Positions 17,226 to 25,171 of a stretch of DNA of 64,000 nt are shown here, piece after piece (the first letter of the stretch is position 1; every line of letters starts with the position of its first letter). The DNA is taken from NCBI RefSeq assembly GCF_025989185.1, contig NZ_JAPDNT010000003.1:186001-250000 (forward strand). Direction: 5' to 3'. The stretch is from Limobrevibacterium gyesilva (GTDB taxonomy: Bacteria > Pseudomonadota > Alphaproteobacteria > Acetobacterales > Acetobacteraceae). Made by a program: the position numbers and the translations under genes. The notes below the pieces were generated by a model that was given only the letters and a program-made list of their open reading frames with translations, did no database searches and was not told the origin of the DNA.

Positions 17226-18449
17226 ATGGCCACCGCCATTCATCTGATCATCGGCGCGGGCCAGGCCGGCGCCAATGCCGCCATGGCGATGCGCGAGGCC
17301 GGGTTCGCCGGCCGCATCGTGCTGGTGGGCGCGGAGCCGCACCGCCCCTATGAGCGCCCGCCTTTGTCCAAGGCGATGCTGACCGCCGACCCGGAGCCGC
17401 CGGTCCCCTATTTCCACGATCCCGCCCGCATGGCCGAGCGCGCCATCGAACTGGTGGCGGGCATGCCGGCGGTGGCGATCGACGCGGCGGCACAGCGTGT
17501 GGCGCTGCAGGACGGCAGCACCCTGCCCTATGACCGGCTGCTGCTGACCACCGGCGGCCGCGCGCGGCGCCTGTCGATCCCCGGCGGCGAGGGCATCCTG
17601 TATCTGCGCACGCTGGACGACGCCCGGGCGATCCGCCCGCGCCTGGTGCCGGGCGCGCGCATCGTCTGCATCGGCGCCGGGGTGATCGGGCTGGAGATCG
17701 CCTCCTCCGCGCGCACACGGGGCTGTGCCGTGACCGTGCTGGAAGCCGCCCCCGCCGCCATGGGGCGGTCGCTGACGCCGGACTTTGCGCGATACATGGC
17801 GGACCTGCATGCCCGGGCCGGCGTAGCGCTGCATTTCGGAACGGCGATCACGGCCATCGCGGGCATGCGGGTGATCTGCGCCGACCACGCGACCGAGGCC
17901 GATTGCGTCATCGCCGGCGTCGGCATCGAGCGCAACACCGAGCTTGCGGCTGAGGCCGGCCTCGCCGTGGACGGCGGCATCGTCGTCGACGCGTTCGGCC
18001 GCACCAGCGCCGCGAACGTCTACGCCGCCGGCGACGTGACGGCGTTCTGGCACCCGCGCTTCGGCCGGCGCCTGCGGCTGGAAGCGTGGCGCCACGCACA
18101 GAACCATGGCATCGCCGTCGGTCGCGTCATGGCCGGAGGCGCCGCGCCCTATGACGACGTGCCGTGGTTCTGGAGCGACCAGCACGGCGTGAACCTGCAG
18201 GTGGCCGGGCTGCCCGCCATGGCGGCGCGCACGGTGCTGCGTGGTGACGAAACGGCGCCCTCCTTCGCGGCCTTCCACCTGGACGAAGGCGGCTGCGTGG
18301 TGGCCGCGACCGGTGTGAACGCGCCGCGCGAGGTGCGCGCCGCGATGGCGCTGATCGCGGCGGGGAGGCCGGTCGATGCGGCCGCGCTGGCCGATCCGAA
18401 GATGCAACTGCAGCGCCTGGTCGCCGATGTGAAGAAGGTCGCGTCGTAA
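17226..18449 (+). CDS. NAD(P)H:ferredoxin reductase, FAD-dependent (BphA4/RhdA4 type)
   Basis: This 407-residue two-dinucleotide-fold flavoprotein has the FAD loop GAGQAG (10-15), an E/R-rich PYERPPLSKAM segment typical of ferredoxin reductases, the NAD loop CIGAGVIGLEIA (about 143-154), and the FAD-closing motif VYAAGDVTAFW. These enzymes pass hydride-derived electrons to a ferredoxin. GGGGGAGAC precedes the ATG at 17226. The divergent Rieske ferredoxin is the obvious partner. Confidence 0.88.
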   Translation: MATAIHLIIGAGQAGANAAMAMREAGFAGRIVLVGAEPHRPYERPPLSKAMLTADPEPPVPYFHDPARMAERAIELVAGMPAVAIDAAAQRVALQDGSTLPYDRLLLTTGGRARRLSIPGGEGILYLRTLDDARAIRPRLVPGARIVCIGAGVIGLEIASSARTRGCAVTVLEAAPAAMGRSLTPDFARYMADLHARAGVALHFGTAITAIAGMRVICADHATEADCVIAGVGIERNTELAAEAGLAVDGGIVVDAFGRTSAANVYAAGDVTAFWHPRFGRRLRLEAWRHAQNHGIAVGRVMAGGAAPYDDVPWFWSDQHGVNLQVAGLPAMAARTVLRGDETAPSFAAFHLDEGGCVVAATGVNAPREVRAAMALIAAGRPVDAAALADPKMQLQRLVADVKKVAS

Positions 18450-18520
18450 TCTTCGATACCGGTGCCGGCATCCGCAGTTGCGGAGGGAACCCGGTGCGAG
18501 ATCCGGAAGCCGGCGCGGCC

Positions 18521-18571
18521 TTGCAATGACTAACCACGTTAGTTATATATTCTAACCATTCCGGTTAGGAG
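18521..18571 (+). promoter_or_regulatory. Promoter with two CTAAC/GTTAG dyads, the second covering the toxin-gene RBS
   Basis: TTGCAA (18521-18526), 17 bp, then TATATA (18544-18549) forms a credible promoter for the AHH toxin gene at 18577. The spacer contains a perfect dyad ACTAAC-CAC-GTTAGT (18529-18543). A second perfect dyad CTAACC-N5-GGTTAG (18552-18568) runs into the AGGAG ribosome-binding site (18567-18571). The first looks like an operator; the second could be an operator or an RNA stem that hides the RBS. Both share the half-site CTAAC. Confidence 0.55.
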
Positions 18572-18576
18572 CGTAT

Positions 18577-19707
18577 ATGACTGACGATCCCTCCAGAAGG
18601 ATATCCAACCCAGATAGCCTGGACACACCATTCCTGTTCGTGCCGCACGGCGCCCCGGAGCCGATCGAATGGATGGCCCGGCATCCGGGTTGGGTGAAAT
18701 TCCCCGCCGTGATGGTGCCGCGCGGATCGCGCCCCGACTCGCCCGCCGCCCCTTCTCCGATCCTGACCACGTCGCTCGGCGCCGCCGCCGTCGTCGCGGA
18801 GTCGTCCGGCCTCGTGGAGGGCGGCGCGACCGCAGCCGTGGGGATAGCAGCGACGAGCATCGCCGACTTGGCTGCAGCGGCCGTGGCAGCTGCAGCGGCG
18901 GCTTCTCTCGTTACCCTCGGAATCGTGTTTTATCCAAGGCGGCTGCAGTCACCGGATCAGGATGAGAATTCGCCTGAATTGCGGCAACTGCGCGCCTTGC
19001 CGCGCCCAGAAGGATTTGTCCCGCCCTCGGAGCTGCCGGCCCCACCTGGCCTCGTGCCGCCATCCGGCGGTGATTTGAAGCCTGCGGAAGGCGGTTTCAC
19101 ACCGACGCCACCAACACCGCCACCTCCGGGATTCACACCGCTGGCACCTCAACGCAGCGCATTGCCAGGACGCCCTGCCGAGGAGCAAACAGGCACGATC
19201 CTTGATCGAGACCGCAATGAGGGGCTTGAGGGAGGTGCACGTACTCGGTCCGAGCGCGCCCGCAAGGCGGCGAGAGCGGCGGACCCGGCGGTCGTCGAGG
19301 CCTTGCGTGAGGCGGAGTGGCGCGCGCACCATCTCATCAACCTCGCGGGGATTCGCCGCAATCCAGGGCTGATCCAAGAAGCTGTCCGGGCCGGCTGGCG
19401 GACTGACGACGAACGTAACGTAGTTCCGCTGCCGGCGACATCCGAGGCTCAACAAAAGCTCAGGGAAGCGGGTGAGGATCGGCCTGTGCATGACAATGGG
19501 CATGAACAGTGGAATAAAGATGTCGTTAACAGGTTGGATAGGATTGAGAGCGAACTATCAAGCGAAGGTCTGCCGTCCGGGACCGATGCATATGCTCGTC
19601 GGGCGAGAGAGAAATTGGAACAATTACAAAACGATCTGCGCCAAAAGATGCTCGGTCTCGACAGACTTATGCAAAACGATCTTCCTGCTGCATCCATGCC
19701 AGCCTGA
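18577..19707 (+). CDS. Polymorphic toxin with C-terminal AHH nuclease domain
   Basis: This 376-residue protein has four zones: residues 1-60 with no recognised domain (FLFVPHGAPEP, WVKFPAVMVPRG), an Ala/Val-rich hydrophobic stretch 62-118 that could form one or two membrane helices, a Pro-rich linker 140-195, and a C-terminal AHH domain. The last carries A250-H251-H252 followed by LIN, NVVPLP at 281-286, and H305/H309 in VHDNGHEQWN, the pattern of the HNH-like AHH nuclease family used as toxin tips in bacterial competition systems. A Lys/Arg-rich helix ends the protein. Three Imm11-like genes follow immediately, supporting a toxin/immunity locus. No secretion marker such as PAAR, VgrG or RHS is seen. 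Confidence 0.78.
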   Translation: MTDDPSRRISNPDSLDTPFLFVPHGAPEPIEWMARHPGWVKFPAVMVPRGSRPDSPAAPSPILTTSLGAAAVVAESSGLVEGGATAAVGIAATSIADLAAAAVAAAAAASLVTLGIVFYPRRLQSPDQDENSPELRQLRALPRPEGFVPPSELPAPPGLVPPSGGDLKPAEGGFTPTPPTPPPPGFTPLAPQRSALPGRPAEEQTGTILDRDRNEGLEGGARTRSERARKAARAADPAVVEALREAEWRAHHLINLAGIRRNPGLIQEAVRAGWRTDDERNVVPLPATSEAQQKLREAGEDRPVHDNGHEQWNKDVVNRLDRIESELSSEGLPSGTDAYARRAREKLEQLQNDLRQKMLGLDRLMQNDLPAASMPA

Positions 19708-19734
19708 CGTGCCACAAACATCTGGAGCCCGAGG

Positions 19735-20442
19735 ATGACGACCCCGCCTTTCTGGTTATGGGACGCTGACGCCAGTATTTCTTATCGGTTCGGAAACTTG
19801 TTGCTGCGCGACGCCAAACTGGGCGTTCAGAACACTCGCGAAATGCTGCGTGCCGAAGAATTGTTACGGGACACAACGGGCAGCCTCCACAGCATTGCGC
19901 TTCCGTGGCCGGACGGTTATCCGGTCGCACGGCTTGGACTGCCGAACAAGGGGTTCGCACCGGACTATTTCAAGTTTGGCAGCCATCATTTCGGCTCTCG
20001 TCGCCTTCGGGATGCGATGGCGCTGCCCAATGACGTGGTTCAGCATATCCCGATTGAGCTGATCAGCGGTGGCGACGCAGTGCGTGCCCAGGATTACCGG
20101 CTGCTGCGCATTGTTGCGATGCAGCCGGCACTGGATCTGGACCGTTCCGAGTGCAAGGTCGAGGAGTTGTTCAGCCATGTGACGGGACAGCCGTTCAAGG
20201 TCCTGCGCTCGATCGATCGCTTCGCCCTGCTGGATGGATTGCAGCCCCGCACGGAGGTTTTCCGCATCGAGGAGATCTGCACCAGCATCCTGGTGGTGGA
20301 TGCCTTTGCCGAACGCGTCCTGCGCGCCGGCTGCACGGGGATGGAGTTCGATGCGGTCGACAACATGCAGTCCGGCAAGCGCGTGGAACGCTATCGCACC
20401 GCCGACGGCATCGCCGAACGGCGCGTCGGTTACCTCGATTGA
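19735..20442 (+). CDS. Imm11-like (DUF1629) immunity protein, copy 1
   Basis: This 235-residue protein begins MTTPPFWLWDADASISYRFG and has family features of Imm11/DUF1629 immunity proteins: a central PIELISGGDAVRAQDYRLLR, a LDLDRSE strand, and a C-terminal FRIEEICTSILVVDAFAERVLRAGCTGMEF, the segment usually most conserved. Such proteins neutralise toxins of polymorphic toxin systems. It starts 27 bp after the AHH toxin stop with GGAGCCCGAGG ahead of the ATG. No signal peptide or membrane helix is seen, so it should act in the cytosol, where a DNase toxin would strike. Confidence 0.78.
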   Translation: MTTPPFWLWDADASISYRFGNLLLRDAKLGVQNTREMLRAEELLRDTTGSLHSIALPWPDGYPVARLGLPNKGFAPDYFKFGSHHFGSRRLRDAMALPNDVVQHIPIELISGGDAVRAQDYRLLRIVAMQPALDLDRSECKVEELFSHVTGQPFKVLRSIDRFALLDGLQPRTEVFRIEEICTSILVVDAFAERVLRAGCTGMEFDAVDNMQSGKRVERYRTADGIAERRVGYLD

Positions 20443-20590
20443 ATCATCGGTCAAGGCAGCACGACATGGCTTCGACCAGACCGGCACGCGCGCGGGGCGA
20501 TCAGGACGCCGACATCGAAGTTCTGCATCGGCGGCCCATCCTTGATGTAAGCGGCCGGCCTGACGTACCGCCAACATCTGGGGCCTAAGG

Positions 20591-21298
20591 ATGACGACCC
20601 CGCCTCTGTGGTTATGGGATGCTGACGCCCACATCGCATACCGGTTCGGAAAGATGCTGCTTCGTGACGCCAAGCTGGGCGTGCAGAACGATCCAGAAAT
20701 GATGCATGCTGAAGATTTGCTTCGGGACACAACGGGCAGCCTTAACAGCATAGTACTTCCGTGGCCGGACGGCTATCCACTCGCCCGGCTAGGACTGCCG
20801 AGCAAGGGGTTCGCACCGGATTATTTCGAATTTGGTAGTTATCATTTCTGCTCCTGTCGCCTGCGTGATGCGATGGCGCTGCCCGATGACGTGGTTCAAT
20901 ATATCCCGATCGAGCTGACGAGCGGTGGCGAAGCGGTGCGTGTCCAGGATTATCGCCTACTGCGTGTTGTTGCGATGCAGCCGGCATTGGATCTGGACCG
21001 TTCCGAGTGCAAGGTCGTGGAACTTATCAACCAGGTCACGGGACAGCCGTTCAAGGTCCTGCGCTCGATCGATCGCTTCGCCCTGTTGGATGGATTGGCG
21101 CCCCGCACGGAGGTTTTTCGCATCGAGGAGATCTGCACCAGTATCCTGGTCGTGGATGCCTTTGCCGAACGCGTCCTGCGGGCAGGCTGCACGGGGATGG
21201 AGTTCAAAGCGGCCGACAACATGCAGTCCGGCAAGCGCGTGGAACGCTATCGCACCGCCGACGGCATCGCCGAGCGACGGATTGGCTACCTCAGGTGA
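20591..21298 (+). CDS. Imm11-like (DUF1629) immunity protein, copy 2
   Basis: This intact 235-residue paralogue of copy 1 has about 32 substitutions by eye. Most lie in the first ~150 residues (for example NTREMLRAEE becomes NDPEMMHAED), whereas the last ~85 residues are nearly identical, including the LVVDAFAERVLRAGCTGMEF block. The pattern suggests either diversifying selection on the N-terminal part, which could contact the toxin, or gene conversion of the C-terminal part. It has its own copy of the leader and a matching ribosome-binding region. Confidence 0.76.
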   Translation: MTTPPLWLWDADAHIAYRFGKMLLRDAKLGVQNDPEMMHAEDLLRDTTGSLNSIVLPWPDGYPLARLGLPSKGFAPDYFEFGSYHFCSCRLRDAMALPDDVVQYIPIELTSGGEAVRVQDYRLLRVVAMQPALDLDRSECKVVELINQVTGQPFKVLRSIDRFALLDGLAPRTEVFRIEEICTSILVVDAFAERVLRAGCTGMEFKAADNMQSGKRVERYRTADGIAERRIGYLR

Positions 21299-21443
21299 GT
21301 CGCCGATCCAGGCAGCACGACATGGCCTCGATCAGACCGGCATGCACGTGCGATCGGCGCGCCAACATCGAAGTCCTGCATCGGCGGCCTATCCCTGATG
21401 TACGCGGCCAGAGTGACATGCCACAAACACCTGGAGCCTGAGG

Positions 21444-22150
21444 ATGACGACCCCACGTCTCTGGTTTTGGAGAACTGACGCGCATATCGCTTACCGGTTC
21501 GGGAAAATGCTGCCGCGCGACGCCAAGCTGGGCGTGCAGAACACGCGCGAAATGCTGCTTGCTGAAACGCTGCTTCGGGACACGACACACCGCCTCAACA
21601 GCGTCGCACTTCCCTGGCCGGATGGCTATCCGGTTCCACGGCTTGGACTGCCGAACAAGGGGTTCGCCCCGGACTATTTCAGGTTTGGCAGCTATTCTTT
21701 CGGCTCCCGCCGCCTGCGGGATGTGATGGCGCTGCCCGAGAATGTTGTCCAACATGTCCCGATCGAGCTGATCAGCGGTGGCGAGGCGGTGCGCGATCAG
21801 GATTATCGCCTCCTGCGCGTTGTTGCTATGCAACCGGCGGTGGATCTGGACCGTTCGGAGTGCGAGATCGAGGAGCGGATCAGTCTGGTCACAGGACAGC
21901 CGTTCAAGATCATGAAGAATGTCGTTCGCTTTGTTCTGCTGGATGGATTGCAGCCCCGCACCGAGGTATTCTGCATCGAGGAGATTTGCAGCCGCATCCT
22001 GGGAGTCGATGCCTTTGCCGAACGCGTCCTGCGTGCCGGGTGCACGGGGGGGAGTTCAATGCGGTCGACAACATGCAGTCCGGCACGCGCGTGGAACGCC
22101 ATCGCACCGCCGACGGCATCGCCGAACGGCGCGTCGGTTACCTCGACTGA
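21444..22150 (+). pseudogene. Imm11-like immunity gene, copy 3, frameshifted
   Basis: The third tandem copy is intact for about 200 codons, then loses one base near 22048-22052: copies 1 and 2 read TGCACGGGGATGGAGTTC where this copy reads TGCACGGGGGGGAGTTC. The original frame then drifts into unrelated sequence ending at 22223. The next frame restores the family C-terminus (EFNAVDNMQSG...ERRVGYLD, stop at 22148-22150). The lesion is in a G-run, so a sequencing error or phase-variable tract must be considered. If real, the product would lose the last ~35 conserved residues. Confidence 0.75.
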
Positions 22151-22229
22151 GCCCCATCCTGGACAATATGCCCGGAAAACGCGCCTTCACACTCGACCAC
22201 GCCTGGCGCTCCGGCTGTGGTGACGGCGA

Positions 22230-23018
22230 TCAGGGCGTCTCGGCGTTCTTGCGGCGTGGTCTGGCTGGCTTCGGCCCGGCCGGTTTCAACCTGGCCGGTT
22301 TCGGCGCCGGTGCAACGGCATCGGTCTCCAGCGGCAGATACAGCTCCAGCCCCTTGGTGATGTGCACACCCAGCACCTCCGTCACCCGGTCGGCGTCGCG
22401 CGCCAGGGCGGCGTCGAGCAGTTCGCGGTGCTCGCGGCGGGACTGCGCGCGGGGGAAATCCTTGGTCTGCAGCGCCAGCATGCGATAGCGCAGGCTCTGG
22501 TCGTACATCACGCCGAACAGATGCAGCAGCCAGCGCGAGCCGCAGGCCGAGATCAGGGCGGCGTGGAATTCGCGGTTGTATTCCTCCAGCTTGCCGCCCC
22601 AGCGCTCGTGGTTCTCGTCCACGACCGCCTCGATGCGCGACAGCTTGTGGTAGGCGGCGACCACGCGGGCCTCCCACTCCAGGTCGGCGCGCTGCAGTGA
22701 TCGGCGCGCGGCCTCGCATTCCAGCATCCGCCGCATCTCGGTGATATCGCGCAGATCGGCCAGCGACGCCGGCACCACGGTGAAGCCGCGCTGGCCCTCG
22801 CTCTGGACCAGGCCGTCGGCGACCAGGCGCGAGAGGGTTTCGCGCAGGGTGTTGATGCTGGCGTCGTAGCGATCGCGCAGCACGTCGAGCTTCAGCTTGC
22901 CGCCCGGCGGCAGCGCGCCGGACAGGATGTCCGCCCGCAGCCGGCTGTAGGTCGCCTCCATGACCGGTCCGCCGGTGGCTGCCGGCGGCAGGTCGCGGTC
23001 ATCCTGCACGTCATCCAT
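22230..23018 (-). CDS. GntR-family (FCD) transcriptional regulator
   Basis: This 262-residue regulator has a GntR winged helix (YSRLRADILSGALPPGGKLK...INTLRETLSRLVADGLV, about 24-70) and an FCD ligand-binding domain (TEMRRMLECEAARRSL, EFHAALISACGSRWLL, EHRELLDAALARDADRVTEVLGVHI) whose Asp/His residues normally bind a metal and a carboxylate effector. The tail (about 240-262) is a Lys/Pro/Ala-rich extension (KPARLKPAGPKPARPRRK) unusual for the family. It is divergent from quiC, so it probably controls the shikimate/quinate cluster in response to a pathway acid. Confidence 0.87.
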   Translation of the reverse strand: MDDVQDDRDLPPAATGGPVMEATYSRLRADILSGALPPGGKLKLDVLRDRYDASINTLRETLSRLVADGLVQSEGQRGFTVVPASLADLRDITEMRRMLECEAARRSLQRADLEWEARVVAAYHKLSRIEAVVDENHERWGGKLEEYNREFHAALISACGSRWLLHLFGVMYDQSLRYRMLALQTKDFPRAQSRREHRELLDAALARDADRVTEVLGVHITKGLELYLPLETDAVAPAPKPARLKPAGPKPARPRRKNAETP

Positions 23019-23136
23019 CGTCGTCAGCTTCCCTGCTCGCCTCTCCGTGTGCGGTCATCGCACGCTGCGCCGATCCTCGGCAACCGGAGCCGGCTTCGTC
23101 CTTCAGGAACGGATTACCCCACTTTATTCTTTCCCA

Positions 23137-23164
23137 TTGACGATACCAAACAATCTCCTATGAT
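23137..23164 (+). promoter_or_regulatory. Promoter for the quiC cluster, apparently giving a leaderless mRNA
   Basis: TTGACG at 23137-23142, a 16-bp spacer, then TATGAT at 23159-23164 is close to consensus. Initiation about 7 bases further on falls at 23171-23172, the ATG used as the quiC start. Neither that ATG nor the one embedded in the -10 box has a Shine-Dalgarno sequence. Confidence 0.5.
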
Positions 23165-23171
23165 TTTTGTC

Positions 23172-25073
23172 ATGTCATCATCCCTGGTCCGGCTCCCGAC
23201 CTCCATCGCCACGGTCTCCCTCAGCGGAACCCTGCCGGAGAAGCTGGAGGCGGCGGCGAGCATCGGCTTCGACGGGGTGGAGATCTTCGAGAACGACCTG
23301 CTGACCTTCGACGGCTCGCCCGCCGACGTGCGGCGGATCGCCGAGGACCTTGGCCTCGCCATCACCATCTTCCAGCCGTTCCGCGACTTCGAGGCGATGC
23401 CGGACCCGCAGCGGGCCCGCAATCTCGACCGCGCCGAGCGGAAGTTCGACGTCATGCAGGCGCTCGGGACCGACCTTGTCCTGGTCTGCAGCAACGTGAG
23501 CCCCTCGGCCATCGACGACGACGCGCGCGCCGCGGCCGATCTGGTGGAGATGGCCGGGCGCGCCGCCCGCCGCGGGCTGCGCGTGGGATACGAGGCGCTG
23601 GCCTGGGGCCGGCACGTGAACCGCTGGCGCCATGCCTGGCGCATCGTGCAGCGGGCCGCCCATCCCGCGCTGGGCCTGATCGTCGACAGCTTCCACACCC
23701 TGGCGGTGGACGACGATCCGGCGGGCATCGCCGAAGTGCCGGCCGACCGGCTGTTCTTCGTGCAGCTCGCCGACGCGCCGCGCATGGCGCTGGATGTGCT
23801 GAGCTGGAGCCGGCATTTCCGCAATTTCCCCGGCCAGGGGCAGCTGGACGTCACCGGCTTCCTGCGCGCCGTGCTGGCCTGCGGCTATCGTGGCCCGCTG
23901 TCGCTGGAGATCTTCAACGACGATTTCCGCGCCGCCCCTGCCCGCCTGACCGCTCGCGACGGGTTGCGCTCGCTGATTCTGGCCCAGGCCGAGGCCCAGC
24001 CGTCCGATGCGCCCCCGATGCTGCCGGCGCCGCCGGTGTTCGACGGGTTCGAATTCCTGGAATTCGCGGTGGACGAGAAGGCGCGGGAAAGCCTGGCGGC
24101 CTTCCTGGTCAAGCTCGGCTTCCACCATGCCGGGCGGCACCGCTCGAAGGATGTCGCGCTGTACCGGCAGGGCCGCATCAACGTGGTGCTGAACGCCGAG
24201 CAGGACAGCGCCGCGGCCGAGCATTTCCAGCTTCATGGCCCCTCGGTCTGCGCCATGGCGTTGCGCGTGGACGACGGCGAACGCGCCTTGGCCCGCGCCC
24301 GCGCCCTGCTCTGCCCGGTCTGGCAGGAGCGGATCGGCGAAGGCGAACGTTCCATCCCCGCGGTGCGCGCGCCCGACGGCACGCTGATCTATCTGGTGCA
24401 GCCCGACCCGTCCGGCCGCACCATCTACCAGGACGATTTCGAGCTGGAGATGGATGCCGGCGACGATTCGCGGCTGGATGCCATCGACCATGTCGCCCAG
24501 GCGCTGCCGACCGGGCGGATGGACAGCTTCGTGCTGTTCTACCGCGCCGTGTTCGGCCTGCTGCCCGAGCCGGTCTGGGAGATCCCCGATCCCTACGGCC
24601 TGATCCGCAGCCGCGCCATGATCAGCGCCGACGGCACGGTGCGCCTGCCGCTGAACATCTCCGAAAGCCGCGAGACCGCGACCGGGCGCTTCGTTTCCGC
24701 CTACGCCGGCGCGGGCGTGCACCACATCGCCTTCGCCACCGAAGACATCATGGCCGCCGTGGCGGCGGTGGCCGCGCATGGCGGGACCATCCTGCCGATC
24801 CCCGAGAACTACTACGACGACCTCGCCGCCCGGCACGGGCTCGACGACGCGTTCCTGACAGAACTGCGGCGGCTGAACCTGCTGTACGACCGCGACGACG
24901 CCGGCGACTTCATCCACGCCTACACCGAAAGCTTCGACGACCGCTTCTTCTTCGAGATCGCGCAGCGGCGTGGCTACCGCCTGTTCGGCGCCCCGAACGC
25001 CGCGGTGCGCCTTGCCGTGCAGGCACAGCGCCGGGAGGCCGCCCGCGCCGCGGCCCGGTTCGCCGCCATGTAG
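23172..25073 (+). CDS. quiC: 3-Dehydroshikimate dehydratase, two-domain (QuiC type)
   Basis: This 633-residue fusion has an N-terminal sugar-phosphate isomerase/epimerase TIM barrel (residues 1 to ~285: SIATVSLSGTL, ASIGFDGVEIFEND, SLEIFNDDF) and a C-terminal 4-hydroxyphenylpyruvate-dioxygenase-like VOC region (~295-620: FLEFAVDEKA, IDHVAQALP, GVHHIAFATEDI, FFEIAQRRGY, with H, H and E at the iron-ligand positions). This architecture is that of bacterial QuiC1, which dehydrates 3-dehydroshikimate to protocatechuate in quinate/shikimate catabolism; the barrel does the chemistry. Length matches the family (about 635). The same cluster holds a shikimate dehydrogenase and an ABC importer, which supports the call. 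The start is either 23172 or ATG 23160. Confidence 0.86.
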   Translation: MSSSLVRLPTSIATVSLSGTLPEKLEAAASIGFDGVEIFENDLLTFDGSPADVRRIAEDLGLAITIFQPFRDFEAMPDPQRARNLDRAERKFDVMQALGTDLVLVCSNVSPSAIDDDARAAADLVEMAGRAARRGLRVGYEALAWGRHVNRWRHAWRIVQRAAHPALGLIVDSFHTLAVDDDPAGIAEVPADRLFFVQLADAPRMALDVLSWSRHFRNFPGQGQLDVTGFLRAVLACGYRGPLSLEIFNDDFRAAPARLTARDGLRSLILAQAEAQPSDAPPMLPAPPVFDGFEFLEFAVDEKARESLAAFLVKLGFHHAGRHRSKDVALYRQGRINVVLNAEQDSAAAEHFQLHGPSVCAMALRVDDGERALARARALLCPVWQERIGEGERSIPAVRAPDGTLIYLVQPDPSGRTIYQDDFELEMDAGDDSRLDAIDHVAQALPTGRMDSFVLFYRAVFGLLPEPVWEIPDPYGLIRSRAMISADGTVRLPLNISESRETATGRFVSAYAGAGVHHIAFATEDIMAAVAAVAAHGGTILPIPENYYDDLAARHGLDDAFLTELRRLNLLYDRDDAGDFIHAYTESFDDRFFFEIAQRRGYRLFGAPNAAVRLAVQAQRREAARAAARFAAM

Positions 25074-25099
25074 CGATGGCTCGATTGCGAATTGACCAA

Positions 25100-25130
25100 G
25101 GGGGCGACCCCCCGTAAACGAACGGTCGCC
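25100..25130 (+). promoter_or_regulatory. Overlapping alternative RNA stems between quiC and the transporter genes
   Basis: GGGGG-CGA-CCCCC (25100-25112) can fold as a tight hairpin. Its right-hand bases also belong to GGCGACC (25103-25109), which pairs perfectly with GGTCGCC (25124-25130). The two stems exclude each other. No U-run follows, so this is not a standard terminator; it may adjust read-through or translation of the transporter genes starting at 25172. Confidence 0.35.
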
Positions 25131-25171
25131 TGAGGGAACGAACAAGTGGCCGAAAACGTGGCGCGACGCCG

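Larger units (their letters stand above)
19710..22150 (+). repeat. Tandem triplication of an immunity-gene unit (~850 bp each)
   Basis: Three units in direct orientation each comprise a 235-codon Imm11-like gene plus its leader. The spacers 20443-20590 and 21299-21443 (148 and 145 bp) are themselves homologous, sharing GGCAGCACGACATGGC and a leader ending GGATGACGACCCC. The leader before copy 1 (19710-19734) matches the ends of these spacers. Unit boundaries therefore start just after the toxin stop codon. Copies 1 and 2 are about 86% identical as proteins by eye. Confidence 0.85.

Noticed and set aside
23178-25145. A 655-codon minus-strand frame over quiC
   Set aside because: Shadow frame; quiC has clear isomerase and HPPD-like domains on the other strand.
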